DNA from: a cyanobacterium endosymbiont of Epithemia clementina EcSB
GTDB taxonomy: Bacteria; Cyanobacteriota; Cyanobacteriia; Cyanobacteriales; Microcystaceae
Length of the DNA: 64,000 bases
Direction: 5' to 3'
Assembly (NCBI RefSeq): GCF_029919255.1
Contig: NZ_CP123991.1
Coordinates: 2,395,833 to 2,459,832, forward strand
Made by a program: the position numbers and the translations under genes. The number at the start of each line of letters is the position of its first letter. The stretch's first letter is position 1. Positions 29,474 through 40,013 of the stretch are shown here, in pieces. The notes under the pieces were generated by a model. The model was not told the origin of the DNA. It ran no database searches and saw only the letters and a list, made by a program, of their open reading frames with translations.

Positions 29474-31273
29474 ATGAACTTAATTGTCCAAAAATACGGT
29501 GGAACTTCCATAGGTTCCGTAGAACGAGTTCAGACAGTAGCACAACGCATCCACAAAATAGCCCAAAAAGGCAACCAAGTAGTAGTTGTGGTTTCAGCTA
29601 TGGGCAAAACTACTGATAAATTAGTCAAATTAGCTTCAGAAATTACCCCCGATCCCTGTCGTCGAGAAATGGATATGTTGTTGTCAACAGGAGAACAGGT
29701 GTCTATTGCTTTGATGAGTATGGCTTTGCAACAATTGGGTCAGCCAGCAATTTCTCTAACTGGGGCGCAAGTTGGAATTATTACCGAAGCTGAACATAGT
29801 CGCGCTCGCATTTTATCAATTAAACCCCATCGCATTCAACGGCATTTAGATCGAGGTGAAGTAGTCGTAGTAGCAGGATTTCAAGGGATTAGTAATGGAA
29901 CTGATTTAGAGATTACTACCTTGGGACGAGGAGGATCAGATACTTCTGCAGTAGCTATTGCAGCCTCATTAAAGGCGAATTGCTGCGAAATTTATACTGA
30001 TGTCCCTGGCATTTTAACCACCGATCCACGTTTGGTTTCTGATGCCCAATTAATGAACGAAATCACCTGTGATGAGATGTTGGAGTTAGCCAGTTTAGGA
30101 GCTAAGGTTCTCCATCCAAGGGCGGTGGAAATTGCACGAAATTATGGAATTCCGTTAGTAGTCCGATCAAGTTGGAGTATTTCCCCTGGAACTCGCGTTA
30201 TTTCTCCTATTCCTAAACCCAGATCCATTGATGGGTTGGAACTAACTAAAGCAGTGGACGGAATAGAATTTGACCCTGATCAAGCTAAAATAGCCCTATT
30301 GCGAGTTCCTGACCGTCCTGGAGTGGCGGCGCAGTTGTTTGGGGAAATTGCTAATCAAAAGGTAGATGTGGACTTGATTATTCAGTCCATTCATGAAAAC
30401 AATAGTAATGATATTGCCTTTACGGTGGTCAGAAAAGTATTAAATAAAGCCGAAGCAGTGGCAGAAGCGATCGCTCCTGCCTTAAGACATTCTCCAACTA
30501 ACAGTGACGAAGCCGAAGTTCTGATAGAAAAAGCGACAGCTAAAATTGCCATTGTGGGGGCGGGAATGATTGGACGGCCAGGAATCGCCGCTAAGATGTT
30601 TAAAACTCTGGCTGATGCTCAGGTTAATATTGAAATGATTGCTACGTCTGAGGTAAAGGTAAGTTGTGTCATTTCCCCCAACAACGGTGCTCGTGCCATT
30701 GATGCTTTGTGTAAGGCATTTGGTGTCAAGTTGTCTAAAATTCCGGTAGTCTCTCAAACCGTTAAAGTCTCTTCTCCTGTTCGAGGAGTCGCCCTTGACA
30801 CTAAACAAGTTCAAATTGCTTTACTTCATGTTCAAGATCGCCCGGGTATGGCGGCCAAAATTTTTGGGGCCTTAGCCGACAAAAATATTAGTGTCGATAC
30901 GATAATTCAATCTCAACGTTGTCGCATTGTTAATGGAATCCCCACCCGCGACATTGCCTTTACGGTTGCCCAGGAGGATTTACAAGCTGTCCAGACTTCC
31001 CTAGAAATCCTTTCAGATAGCTTTACTGAGGTGATTATTGATACAGATATTGCTAAAGTGAGTGTTGTTGGAGCAGGTATGGTTGGACAACCTGGAATAG
31101 CGGCTAAATATTTTGAAGCTTTAGCTAAACAAAAAATTAATATTAAAATGATTGCTACCTCAGAAATTAAAATCAGTTGTGTAGTGGCTAAAGCGCAAGG
31201 GATTCACGCCTTAAAAGCAGTGCACAAGGCTTTTGGCTTAGCAGAACAAGAAACCTTGGAAGTCTCTGTCTAA
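29474..31273 (+). CDS. lysC: aspartate kinase with four ACT domains
   Basis: The 599-residue enzyme makes aspartyl-phosphate, the first step toward lysine, threonine, methionine and isoleucine. The kinase domain starts KYGGTSIGS (7-15) and contains TTLGRGGSDTSAVAIAAS. From about residue 265 the protein carries two tandem pairs of ACT domains (ALLRVPDRPGVAAQLFGEIA; a similar ALLHVQDRPGMAAKIFGALA later), the four-ACT layout typical of cyanobacteria and the basis of feedback control by end products. It is intact and indicates retained synthesis of essential amino acids. A hairpin overlaps its stop codon. Confidence 0.96.
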   Translation: MNLIVQKYGGTSIGSVERVQTVAQRIHKIAQKGNQVVVVVSAMGKTTDKLVKLASEITPDPCRREMDMLLSTGEQVSIALMSMALQQLGQPAISLTGAQVGIITEAEHSRARILSIKPHRIQRHLDRGEVVVVAGFQGISNGTDLEITTLGRGGSDTSAVAIAASLKANCCEIYTDVPGILTTDPRLVSDAQLMNEITCDEMLELASLGAKVLHPRAVEIARNYGIPLVVRSSWSISPGTRVISPIPKPRSIDGLELTKAVDGIEFDPDQAKIALLRVPDRPGVAAQLFGEIANQKVDVDLIIQSIHENNSNDIAFTVVRKVLNKAEAVAEAIAPALRHSPTNSDEAEVLIEKATAKIAIVGAGMIGRPGIAAKMFKTLADAQVNIEMIATSEVKVSCVISPNNGARAIDALCKAFGVKLSKIPVVSQTVKVSSPVRGVALDTKQVQIALLHVQDRPGMAAKIFGALADKNISVDTIIQSQRCRIVNGIPTRDIAFTVAQEDLQAVQTSLEILSDSFTEVIIDTDIAKVSVVGAGMVGQPGIAAKYFEALAKQKINIKMIATSEIKISCVVAKAQGIHALKAVHKAFGLAEQETLEVSV

Positions 31274-31317
31274 TAATTTAGATGATTGAAGTAATAACGG
31301 CACAAATCTAAATTATT
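31272..31317 (+). terminator. hairpin at the end of lysC
   Basis: Perfect 12-bp arms at 31272-31283 and 31306-31317, the first overlapping the stop region. No U-tract follows. Confidence 0.4.
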
Positions 31318-31989
31318 GAGTTGACTATTAGGTTTCTATCTAAAGCACTTCTTAGAAAGAAATTAATACTATTCAATCAATTGAATTAATCCACTTAAGT
31401 TTATATGAAGCTAATTATCTACAATTGAGGTAGATGAGCTTAACTAAATTTTTTATATAAAAATAGTTAAACAAAGAGCAGAAGAGTGATTACAAGATAC
31501 AAAATTTTGTAATTATTACGCTAATAGCGTTAGAGAAGCAAGTACTATTAAAGTTTAATTTTCATAAAAAAGTTCACTACAAAATAAAAATAAAGAGCAG
31601 GAATGTTATCCTTAAATATAAGTAAGCAAAGATTTTAAAAAGTCTAGATTGGACAAATCTATCTAACATTTTTTTAAAAAAAATGTTAGATTATCCGAGA
31701 GATCAAAAAAGAACTTGTAAAGAAGAAAACATAAAATATCTTAAATAATTATCATTAAAATAATTAAATAACTTGCAATAGCCAATGATTCTCTAAGAGT
31801 TTAAAAGCCCTAAAATAAGTTAGATTAACTTCAGTAATGATCTGTTCCTTTTCAAGAAAAAGGCTGTAAATACAAAGTAACAAAAGTGAGTAATAAAAAT
31901 ACTATGTATAAAAAAATAAGAAATAGATAATTATAGAAAAAAGGAAAATAAAGCTGAATAATATGGCAAAGAGCAAGAAATAGATGCAG
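31318..31989. other. 670-base AT-rich spacer
   Basis: Eroded sequence with a near-perfect palindrome at 31662-31690 (TCTAACA and T-run against A-run and TGTTAGA). No gene is seen. Confidence 0.45.
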
Positions 31990-31999
31990 TAAAAAGAGA

Positions 32000-32163
32000 A
32001 AGAAGAATATCTATATTTTTTACTAACTTATGGTCCAGATCTAGATTCAATAGAAAAGAAAAGGAAGTGGCATCAAATAAAAGTTAATAAAATTCTTAAA
32101 AAGATATTTGAAGATGAGTATAATTCAACTATCTTAGTCAAATTTAGCTCTTTGTTAAGATAA
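32000..32163 (+). mobile_element. IS630-type transposase remnant
   Basis: The plus strand encodes YFLLTYGPDLDSIEKKRKW followed by HQIKVNKILKK and ends at a TAA (32161-32163). This is a decayed version of the LPPYSPDLNPIE...W--LK C-terminal catalytic motif of IS630-family DDE transposases. The catalytic region around the glutamate is degraded and the upstream part is unrecognisable, so it is dead. Confidence 0.6.
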
Positions 32164-32879
32164 TAGCATAAAATTCTTTCAGTTTACTTTTTATTCTAAA
32201 CTGAAAAATTTTTTTTAGGTAACTAGGTATAAGTTATCAGTTGGTCGTTAACTGTTTCAATCAAGAGGCATTTATAAATTTCTTGTCACCAACAAAAAAT
32301 TTATAAATAATATTATTGAGTGCTAGAAGCAGCTGATTCCAACCTTAAAATGGTCTTTTTCATCGCCTGGAGATCTTCTTGTGTAAGATGTATAAACTAA
32401 TAATAGCCTGGTTTTTAGGGACAATAATGTTGAATATTACACCCGTATCAATGGTTTCTATGTCCTTAAATTAACAGTAATTCTTCTTTCATGTTTATTG
32501 AAGGTAAATAATTGTTGAATAACAAAAAATAACTCTAAGATGAAACTTGTACTTTGTTTTGATTCTCACTTTACTATCGGAGTCTTGAGAAAAACTCCGA
32601 TAGTAAAGTGAAGGAAAATCCACGAGGACTAATTGTTTTAAAAGGTTGATTATTTTTCCCTAATGACTGTAAATACAGTCCCATATTTGTTGAGCAATGT
32701 TAGAAATTAATCTATAAAAAGACATAATTTGAAATTAGAGTCAATATTTCTACTCATACTATATTAGTATCTTTTCAACTATTGAATAAATCCGGAAGGG
32801 AAAGAATTAACTATGGTCAATAGTAGCTTAAGATCCTAGAAAAAGATAAACTAATAGAGAAACTCCTAGAAAAATATCT
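32164..32879. other. degraded spacer with a long hairpin
   Basis: The minus strand at about 32320-32400 reads LTQEDLQAMKKTILRLESAA before a stop, perhaps the tail of a lost gene. An 18-bp-arm inverted repeat is entered separately. Nothing else is recognisable. Confidence 0.4.
32566..32611. repeat. long perfect inverted repeat (18-bp arms)
   Basis: Arms 32566-32583 and 32594-32611 are perfect complements with a 10-base loop. No U-tract on either strand and no intact gene within 1 kb, so it is not an ordinary terminator. Confidence 0.6.
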
Positions 32880-33380
32880 TAATCGTCGCGATTGCACCAT
32901 TGTAAAGCAGTGTTGAGGACTCGGACAGACATATCTTCACTAAGGACTGGGCTATCTCTCTCAAACCAACTAACAATTCGCTCTGACTAACATTCAAGGA
33001 AAAGATAAACCTATTCTAATAAAACTCCATTCATACAGCTTGCTTTAAACTTTGATGGAGTGTTAACTGCTAGTTAAGTCTTATTTTCGTAGTTAGGGGA
33101 CGCTGTTAAACTAGTGAGGATGACTTGAGCAGTTTTGAGAAAACTGACAGTAAATACTTTTTTTCGCTTAGTATTTTGATAGGTGTAATGGCAAGAGATA
33201 GAAATGAAACCAAAATAATGACCTCACCCCAATTGTATGGCCATATGTTTAGGGACAAGATCATAACTTCCATCGTGTTTGCGCGTCCCTGTTCCTAACA
33301 ATTACTGGAGAAGCAACAAAAAGATGATCACATGAAAGTTGATTTAGATCAAGAGTGACTACAATCAATCTTGATTGGAC
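32880..33380 (-). pseudogene. probable flavin reductase-like domain protein, decayed
   Basis: One minus-strand frame runs for over 100 codons with several stops and no indel: RKHDGSYDLVPKHMAIQLG, stop, GHYFGFISISCHYTYQNTKR, KKVFTVSFLKTAQVILTSLT, stop, then SERIVSWFERDSPVLSEDMS and NTALQWCNRDD. A frameshifted piece (DHLFVASPVIVRN) precedes it. The order (RNxDGSYxLxPKHM, GW-YFGF, R--VFTVSFP, VLTSL-ASP) recalls flavin reductase/flavoredoxin-type split-barrel proteins. The family call is tentative; the pseudogene status is clear. Confidence 0.5.
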
Positions 33381-33653
33381 GATAATTAGTAGATTTAACC
33401 ATCTTATTCGCCTTTCCTAAAATGAAAGAATTTGTCCTAATATTTTTCTATAAGAGGAAAATTTACTGAAAAGTTTGAAGATTTGAGGGTAAACTTAACA
33501 AATTTTACTTAAAATTAATAATGTCTGAAATTATAGACGTGATTAAAATGGTGCAGTTTACTAAATTATTGATAATTTTTTGAGAATAACTAGCTATCAA
33601 TATAAAGGCTTTTAGTCCTTTTAATTAATCTTTATCCTTAACCATTAAATACT

Positions 33654-35453
33654 ATGGAAATTGTTTTCACATTAGGGGTTGTTGTCTTGGCATTAATTCT
33701 ATTTATTTGTGAACGATTTCCTCCTGATACAACAGCTATTACTATTGTCGTAATTCTGATGCTTTCAGGAATAGTAACTCCTGAAGAGGGTATTGCTGGG
33801 TTTGGAAATTCTGCAACTATTACTGTCATGGCAATGTTTATTCTAAGTGCTGGAATTACTCGCACTGGTGCACTTCAAGTAATACAAGATTGGCTCATAA
33901 AGTGGGGCGGAAAAAGTACTAATCAAAATATTTTTATAATCGGAATTATTGTAGGTCCAATCACAGCTATTATTAATAATACAGCTGTAGTTGCTATGTT
34001 TTTGCCCATGATTGAAGAGTGGAGTAAAAAGCGAAATATCTCTTCTTCTAAATTAATGATTCCTTTGTCTTATTGTTCAATATTAGGGGGAATGTTAACC
34101 CTTGTTGGTACCTCAACTAACATTTTAGCTAGCGGACTAGCTAAACAATTAGGATACAAAGAATTTGGGTTATTCGAATTTAGTAAATTAGGGCTAATAA
34201 CTTTCATGATTGGCTTAAGTTATTTAGTTATTATTGCTCCTAAAATTTTACCTGACCGTAAACCTCCTAGTAGTAGTTCATTGGGGGAAAGTTATAACCT
34301 TAAAGATTACGTTAGTGAAGTTGTTATTACACCTCGTTCAAGCTTAGTTGGACAAACTCTTCATCAAAGTGAAATTCAGAGAAAGTTTGATTTAGATGTT
34401 CTTGAAATCATTCATAATAATACCCGTTTTCCTCAACCGTTAGCTGATAAAATCATTTCAGTAGGTGATATATTACTAGTTCGAGTAAACAAAGGAGACT
34501 TACTCAAGATCAAGGATGAGAAAGGAATTGAAATTTTTCCAAACGTTCAATTTAACAATGAAAGTATTGAAGAAGAAATCAACACAGGCGAAGAGAAAGT
34601 AGCTGAGATATTAATTCTTTCTAACTCCAGTTTAATTGGTTCTACCTTAAAAGATATAAGATTTCGTCAGCGTTATAATGCTACGGTTCTAGCAGTCCGG
34701 CGAGGGGAAGAATTAGTCAGAGAAAGATTAGGAAAAGTTCCTCTAAGATTTGGAGATTTATTGTTAGTTCAGGGTCCTAAACAAAGTTTTATTGGTTTGC
34801 AAACAACTCGGGAAATGTTAGTATTAGAAGAACGAAATTTAGAAACAATCAGGCAAGATAAAGCTGGGACTGCTTTAGTAATTATAGGTAGTGTAATTAT
34901 CCTAAGTGCTGTTAATTTATTACCAATTTTAGTTAGTAGTTTATCAGGGGTTTTAATGATGATCTTTACGCGTTGTTTAAAACCGGGAGAAATTTATGGT
35001 TCTGTACGGTGGGATGTCATCTTTCTTTTGGCAGGATTACTTCCTTTAGGAACCGCTATGAATAAATCGGGAGCAACTGAATGGATAGCTAATCATTTAG
35101 TTGATTTAGGAGGAAATATATCAGGATATTGGATATTAACATTCTTCTTTTTAATTACCTCGATACTTACGGAAGTTTTATCGAATAATGCTTCTGTTGT
35201 TCTGATGTTTCCTATTGCAGTTCAAGTTGCTGAAACCTTAAACCTAAATCCTTATGCTTTTATGTTTGCCGTAACCTTTGCTGCCTCTAACAGTTTCACA
35301 ACCCCAATTGGCTATCAAACTAATACAATGGTATACACTCCAGGAGGCTATCGCTTTTTAGATTTTGTAAGAGTTGGTGGACCAATAAATCTAATGATGG
35401 TTATTTTTGTTCCCATTTTAATTATGCGTTTATACGGTCTTGAAATTCAGTAA
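33654..35453 (+). CDS. SLC13-family anion:Na+ symporter with two RCK_C (TrkA-C) domains
   Basis: The 599-residue membrane transporter has two blocks of SLC13/ArsB-like helices (residues about 1-190 and 400-599), including the duplicated NTAVVAMFLPMI and NNASVVLMFPIA helical-hairpin motifs and GTSTNILASG. They are separated by a soluble insert of two TrkA-C domains (VVITPRSSLVGQTLHQSEIQ and LILSNSSLIGSTLKDIRF). In relatives this layout imports sulfate or other divalent anions, with the RCK_C domains thought to be regulatory. The substrate here is not determined by the sequence. It precedes aroA on the same strand with a 107-base gap. It is a surviving ion transporter in a region where others have decayed. 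Confidence 0.87.
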   Translation: MEIVFTLGVVVLALILFICERFPPDTTAITIVVILMLSGIVTPEEGIAGFGNSATITVMAMFILSAGITRTGALQVIQDWLIKWGGKSTNQNIFIIGIIVGPITAIINNTAVVAMFLPMIEEWSKKRNISSSKLMIPLSYCSILGGMLTLVGTSTNILASGLAKQLGYKEFGLFEFSKLGLITFMIGLSYLVIIAPKILPDRKPPSSSSLGESYNLKDYVSEVVITPRSSLVGQTLHQSEIQRKFDLDVLEIIHNNTRFPQPLADKIISVGDILLVRVNKGDLLKIKDEKGIEIFPNVQFNNESIEEEINTGEEKVAEILILSNSSLIGSTLKDIRFRQRYNATVLAVRRGEELVRERLGKVPLRFGDLLLVQGPKQSFIGLQTTREMLVLEERNLETIRQDKAGTALVIIGSVIILSAVNLLPILVSSLSGVLMMIFTRCLKPGEIYGSVRWDVIFLLAGLLPLGTAMNKSGATEWIANHLVDLGGNISGYWILTFFFLITSILTEVLSNNASVVLMFPIAVQVAETLNLNPYAFMFAVTFAASNSFTTPIGYQTNTMVYTPGGYRFLDFVRVGGPINLMMVIFVPILIMRLYGLEIQ

Positions 35454-35560
35454 CTGCTGGAGCAGGATGAAACAGTTAAATTTTGTACTAAATCATGTAG
35501 TTTATTACATATATTTTAACGTCTCTAGTAAATATTTGCCAGTAAACAATTATCCAGCTT

Positions 35561-36907
35561 ATGTCATCTTCTTTTGTTACTCTCAAAACAGTTGCTAATC
35601 ACCAAGATTTAATTGTTGATTTCCAGTCTTCAGAATTAGCTTTACAAGGAATTTTTAAAATCCCTGGGGATAAGTCAATTTCCCATCGCGCTTTAATATT
35701 AGGAGCGATCTCTCAAGGAGAAACTATTATCGAAGGATTATTATTAGGAGAAGATCCCCGCAGCACTGCCGCTTGTTTTCGAGGAATGGGGGCTGAAATT
35801 TCTCCCCTCAATAGCAACCGCATCACTGTCAAAGGAGTAGGACTAGCAAATTTGCAAGAACCTCTAGATGTCCTTGATGCTGGCAATTCAGGAACAACCA
35901 TGCGGTTAATGTTAGGGTTACTAGCCTCCCATCGAGGTCGTTTTTTTTGCATCACCGGAGATAATTCTTTGCGATCACGTCCCATGTCCCGTGTGGTTAA
36001 ACCCTTACAGAAAATGGGGGCAAAAATTTGGGGCAGAAATAACAATTCTCTAGCCCCCCTTGCCATTCAAGGACACGATCTAACCCCCATCCATTACCAT
36101 TCTCCCATTGCATCAGCTCAAGTTAAATCTTGTATTCTCCTAGCAGGACTGATGACTGAGGGGAAAACCACGGTGACTGAACCTGCTTTATCTAGGGATC
36201 ACAGCGAACGAATGTTACAGGCCTTTGGAGCAACTTTAGATATTGATCCATCGACCCACAGTGTAACCATTACCGGAGGAACCCCCTTAACTGGACAGAA
36301 AGTAGTAGTTCCCGGAGATATTAGTTCTGCAGCCTTTTGGTTAGTTGCTGGGTCCATTGTTCCACGGTCAGAATTAGTTATTGAAAATGTAGGGGTTAAT
36401 CCAACTCGGACCGGTATTTTAGAAGTATTGGCTATGATGGAAGCTGACATCACCCTTGAAAACCAACGGGTGGTTACAGGGGAACCTGTGGCAGATTTAC
36501 GGGTGAAACAAAGTTCTCTGAAAGCTTGTGTCATTGAAGGAGGGATTATTCCCCGTTTGATTGACGAAATCCCTATTTTGGCGGTAGCAGCAGTTTTTGC
36601 TCAAGGGACAACTATTATTAAAGACGCAGCAGAATTGCGGGTTAAAGAAAGTGATCGTTTAGCAGCCATGGCCTCCCAATTAAACCGTATGGGGGCTAAG
36701 ATCACGGAATTACCCGATGGCTTGGAAATTGTTGGGGGAACTCCCTTAACAGGGTATGAATTAGATAGTTATACAGATCATCGCATTGCTATGAGTTTAG
36801 CGATCGCCGCCCTCATGGCTAAAGGACCAACTACCATTCATCGTGCGGAAGCGGTAGCAGTTTCCTACCCCAAATTTGTAACTACTCTACAACAATTGCT
36901 TAGATAA
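35561..36907 (+). CDS. aroA: 3-phosphoshikimate 1-carboxyvinyltransferase (EPSP synthase)
   Basis: The 448-residue enzyme joins phosphoenolpyruvate to shikimate-3-phosphate in the pathway to chorismate and aromatic amino acids. [14 protein letters not shown] lies near the N terminus. [29 protein letters not shown] and [13 protein letters not shown] supply the substrate-binding arginines, lysines and glutamates, and the C terminus has [13 protein letters not shown]. Length and motifs are normal. Its N terminus is extended about 25 residues before the conserved core, as in other cyanobacteria. ATG start. Confidence 0.97.
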   Translation: MSSSFVTLKTVANHQDLIVDFQSSELALQGIFKIPGDKSISHRALILGAISQGETIIEGLLLGEDPRSTAACFRGMGAEISPLNSNRITVKGVGLANLQEPLDVLDAGNSGTTMRLMLGLLASHRGRFFCITGDNSLRSRPMSRVVKPLQKMGAKIWGRNNNSLAPLAIQGHDLTPIHYHSPIASAQVKSCILLAGLMTEGKTTVTEPALSRDHSERMLQAFGATLDIDPSTHSVTITGGTPLTGQKVVVPGDISSAAFWLVAGSIVPRSELVIENVGVNPTRTGILEVLAMMEADITLENQRVVTGEPVADLRVKQSSLKACVIEGGIIPRLIDEIPILAVAAVFAQGTTIIKDAAELRVKESDRLAAMASQLNRMGAKITELPDGLEIVGGTPLTGYELDSYTDHRIAMSLAIAALMAKGPTTIHRAEAVAVSYPKFVTTLQQLLR

Positions 36908-37033
36908 AGACTGTAGGATGAGCAACACCCACCCTACAACTAATTATTAACATATCTATCGTCACAAACATAGACCTAACCAAAGTTATAGTTAGAGCGA
37001 TTTGCCGATACCGTTGTTTTACTCTGTGACGGC

Positions 37034-37297
37034 TTATTCAGTCGCTACAGGGTAAATGCTTACCTTTTTTTGACTACGGGTTTTATGTTCAAAAGTGACA
37101 ATTCCATCAATTAAAGCAAAGAGGGTATCATCACTACCACGACCAACATTATTCCCTGGATGAACTCTGGTTCCCCGTTGACGAATCAGAATATTTCCGG
37201 CTCTAACAATTTGACCACCATACCGTTTAACCCCAAGTCTTTGCGCTCTTGAATCACGACCATTTCGTGTACTACCTGTTCCCTTCTTGTGAGCCAT
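37034..37297 (-). CDS. rpmA: 50S ribosomal protein L27
   Basis: The 87-residue protein begins [16 protein letters not shown], the lysine-rich tail that reaches the peptidyl-transferase centre, and includes [20 protein letters not shown]. No N-terminal Firmicutes-type prosequence is present. It follows rplU by 43 bases in the conserved rplU-rpmA operon. Confidence 0.97.
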   Translation of the reverse strand: MAHKKGTGSTRNGRDSRAQRLGVKRYGGQIVRAGNILIRQRGTRVHPGNNVGRGSDDTLFALIDGIVTFEHKTRSQKKVSIYPVATE

Positions 37298-37340
37298 TTT
37301 TTTTCTATCCTCTATATGAAGTTATTTCCATTTTAAAAGT

Positions 37341-37754
37341 CTATTCTTCTTCAGTGGCGCTTTTCACCGCAGGGGTAGTAATCTCCGTCGCAACCACTGG
37401 TACACCTTCTGAGTCTTCTGCGATGACTTTATCATCAATCTTAATAGCGGTAATCATCAAGCGAGACAATTCCTGGCGGTGTCCTCTTTTTTTCCGAGTT
37501 TTCTTCTTAGGACGCATTTTATAGACAATAATTTTACGTCCTCGCCGATGTTCCAGGATCTTTCCCTCAACGATTGCACCTTCAATAAAAGGCTGTCCTA
37601 TTCTAATTTCTTCCTCATCGTTGACTAATAAAACTTTGTCAACAGTATAGGAACTGTCAGGGTCAACTCCGAGATAATTAATGTCGTAAAAACGACCAGG
37701 TTCAACACGAATCTGTTGGCCACCCATTTCAACGATAGCGTAACTCATACTCAA
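37341..37754 (-). CDS. rplU: 50S ribosomal protein L21
   Basis: The 137-residue protein includes YAIVEMGGQQIRVEPGRFYD at the start and VYKMRPKKKTRKKRGHRQ, the basic RNA-binding stretch, followed by an acidic-hydrophobic tail of the kind seen in cyanobacterial L21. It is first in the rplU-rpmA operon. ATG ATG alternatives at the N terminus (MSMSYA) differ by two residues. Confidence 0.97.
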   Translation of the reverse strand: MSMSYAIVEMGGQQIRVEPGRFYDINYLGVDPDSSYTVDKVLLVNDEEEIRIGQPFIEGAIVEGKILEHRRGRKIIVYKMRPKKKTRKKRGHRQELSRLMITAIKIDDKVIAEDSEGVPVVATEITTPAVKSATEEE

Positions 37755-38566
37755 TAGATTATCCTTTTCTTAGTTGCCGTACAGGTAGCAGAGTTAGGTC
37801 TTGCCTATTTATCTTTGTTTATTCTGCTTTTATATTGATGTCTTAACCTGATCCGAGCATGGATGATTTAGACACACCGTCTACCATTGTCTAGGATTTA
37901 ACTATTTATGTCAATCTTCTAAATGAGAAGAATAACTAAACAATGATTAATTAAAATCCTTAGAATTCACCTTTTTTGTAAGTGAGAGATCTTTTTACTT
38001 TTAATAGATCTTAACTATTCATATAAATTTAGATAATTATTTAAGTTACTTGCTGTTTCTTGAAGAAATATTCTTGGCTAATAACCATAATCACCTGACA
38101 GGATTAAAATTACTCAGAGAAAACTAAACATCTTATCAAACTTGATGTTGAGTTAGTCTGTATTGAGAGAAAAATGATACCCATTTTTTACATATTTTAA
38201 ATTTTAAAAAATATTAATGTTTAAAAACGTTAATATTTTAGTTACTGATAAATCCAGTAATTAGCACTTATCTATAAAAATAGATATTTCACAGTTTTTA
38301 AATCTTTATTACTAAAGATCTTGAATTATATTTTTTTGTCCATCCTATCAATAAAGTCTATCATTCGTATTTAACATGCGCAGTTAATAACTGTTAAATA
38401 AATTTATAAAAATGTTATTTTGTTATTGCGTAGTGACGATAAAAATTAAGTTAGGATTTATGAGACTTTTCTTTATCTTAATTCTGAACATGTTTTTTCA
38501 AAACATCAACAGTAATGCCATCACTAATATCCAATGAAAAAAGATTCATTCCCAAAAACATAACGG
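37755..38566. other. 810-base spacer upstream of rplU
   Basis: It contains the rplU promoter/leader on the minus strand and a weak hairpin near 38207-38238 (TTAATGTTT/ACGTTAA type). No gene or RNA is recognised. Confidence 0.45.
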
Positions 38567-38608
38567 CGCTCACACGAAAGGGAGAAGCAAAACCTTTTCA
38601 TGTGAGCG
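38567..38608 (-). terminator. terminator of ndk
   Basis: Arms 38567-38582 and 38593-38608 pair with one or two wobble or bulged positions (CGCTCACA... against ...TGTGAGCG). It begins 47 bases past the ndk stop on the minus strand, and TTATGTTTTT follows. Confidence 0.65.
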
Positions 38609-38655
38609 GGTTCATTGATAAATCAATTAAAAACAAGGGTAAACAGATTCTTCAA

Positions 38656-39105
38656 CTACTCATACAACCAAGGTTTCATGGTAGGTTCCCAACTGCCCAA
38701 TTCCTTATTATTAAACCAGAGACTAATTTCTTTTTGAGCAGTTTCAATGGCATCAGAACCGTGAATTAGATTACGTTCAATACTTATCCCATAATCACCC
38801 CTAATGGTTCCTGGCGCAGCCGTTAGGGGATTTGTCGCTCCAATAACAGTTCTAGCAGAAGCTACTACCCCTTTTCCTTGCCAAACCATGGCTACCACTG
38901 GCGAAGAACAGATAAATTCAACTAAACTGCTAAAAAAAGGCTGTTCTTTGTGAACATCATAATGTTCTTCAGCTAATTCCTTATAGACTTGCACAAGTTT
39001 GAGTCCTACAAGGGTAAAGCCTTTAGCTTCAAAACGACTGATGACTTCGCCAATTAAGCCACGTTGTACTCCATCGGGTTTGACCATAATAAATGTCTGT
39101 TCCAA
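38656..39105 (-). CDS. ndk: nucleoside diphosphate kinase
   Basis: The 149-residue enzyme exchanges the terminal phosphate between NTPs and NDPs through a phosphohistidine, the histidine of [26 protein letters not shown] at the N terminus and the Kpn-loop region are normal. The TTG at 39105 is chosen as start because AAGGAG lies 6-9 bases upstream and gives exactly the family length; a longer open frame reaches 39150 but adds 15 residues absent from relatives. A terminator follows at 38567-38608. Confidence 0.95.
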   Translation of the reverse strand: MEQTFIMVKPDGVQRGLIGEVISRFEAKGFTLVGLKLVQVYKELAEEHYDVHKEQPFFSSLVEFICSSPVVAMVWQGKGVVASARTVIGATNPLTAAPGTIRGDYGISIERNLIHGSDAIETAQKEISLWFNNKELGSWEPTMKPWLYE

Positions 39106-39226
39106 GGCTAACTCCTTTTTGCTTGCCTGATAAGAATGTCTGTAAAACACTTAATTAGTTTACCTTTCTGGGCTAACAAGGATCAATAATAGATAGAACT
39201 ATCTTTTTGAACAGGAGTTATCCTTA

Positions 39227-39838
39227 GTGTCTTTAAATGCTATTTCCATCGTACCCACTGCTGGAAAAGTTCCCCAGTCTCTTTTAATTATGTTGCATGG
39301 TTGGGGAGCTAATGCCAAAGATTTAGCTCCTTTAGCTTCAATGCTATCTTTGGGAGATTGTCAGCTGATTTTCCCCAATGCTCCCTTCCCCCACCCTGAA
39401 GTTCCTGGAGGACGAGCTTGGTACGTTCTAGAAACCCTAGACTGTCAGGGATTATCTGAAAGTCAAAATCTTTTGCAAAATTGGTTATTTTCTTTAGAAA
39501 ATCAGACGGGAGTTCCCCTATCTCGGACAGTTCTTGCTGGCTTTTCTCAGGGGGGGGCAATGTCCCTTGATGTTGGTTTACAATTGCCTCTGGCTGGTAT
39601 TTGTAGTCTGAGTGGCTATTTACATTTTCAACCTCAAACTACCCCATTTCCTTGTTCTCCTATTCTAATTGTACATGGGATACAAGACATGGTAGTTCCA
39701 ATCCAAGCTGCCCGTAAAGCTAAAGATGCTTTAACAGATATCGGTGCAATGGTTGAATACCATGAATTTAATGGAGGTCATGAAATTTCTTCTATCACTC
39801 TGGCTATTCTCCAACAATTTATTCAAAAAAAATGTTGA
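39227..39838 (+). CDS. alpha/beta hydrolase (phospholipase/carboxylesterase family)
   Basis: The 203-residue esterase-like protein has the oxyanion region MLHGWGANAKD, nucleophile elbow GFSQGG, the acid in VHGIQDMVVP and catalytic histidine in NGGHEI, the full triad in normal order. Relatives (YpfH/carboxylesterase 2 group) cleave short acyl esters or lysophospholipids; the substrate here is unknown. It starts at a GTG with AGGAG upstream. It is divergent from ndk, with 121 bases between the starts. Confidence 0.85.
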   Translation: MSLNAISIVPTAGKVPQSLLIMLHGWGANAKDLAPLASMLSLGDCQLIFPNAPFPHPEVPGGRAWYVLETLDCQGLSESQNLLQNWLFSLENQTGVPLSRTVLAGFSQGGAMSLDVGLQLPLAGICSLSGYLHFQPQTTPFPCSPILIVHGIQDMVVPIQAARKAKDALTDIGAMVEYHEFNGGHEISSITLAILQQFIQKKC

Positions 39839-39975
39839 ATTTATTTTTTAATAAAACTCTATTTATTTATAAAATATATTTACAATAAACTAAAGAAAGT
39901 GAATAAAAAATTCTAAATAAATACTTAATAGATAATGGATACTTTTTAAGTATAAGAGTTATCATTACAGACTTA

Positions 39976-40013
39976 AAAAGTATCTATTTACCTTCAGGTA
40001 AATAGATACTTTT
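39976..40013 (+). terminator. long hairpin terminator after the esterase gene
   Basis: Perfect 18-bp arms (39976-39993 and 39996-40013) with a 2-base loop end in TTTT. It lies 138 bases past the esterase stop. Confidence 0.6.

Noticed and set aside
36199-36534. 111-codon minus-strand ORF inside aroA
   Set aside because: Antisense shadow of aroA; the same applies to 35713-36066.
38515-38769. 84-codon plus-strand ORF
   Set aside because: It runs through the ndk terminator hairpin and antisense into ndk, so it is a shadow.
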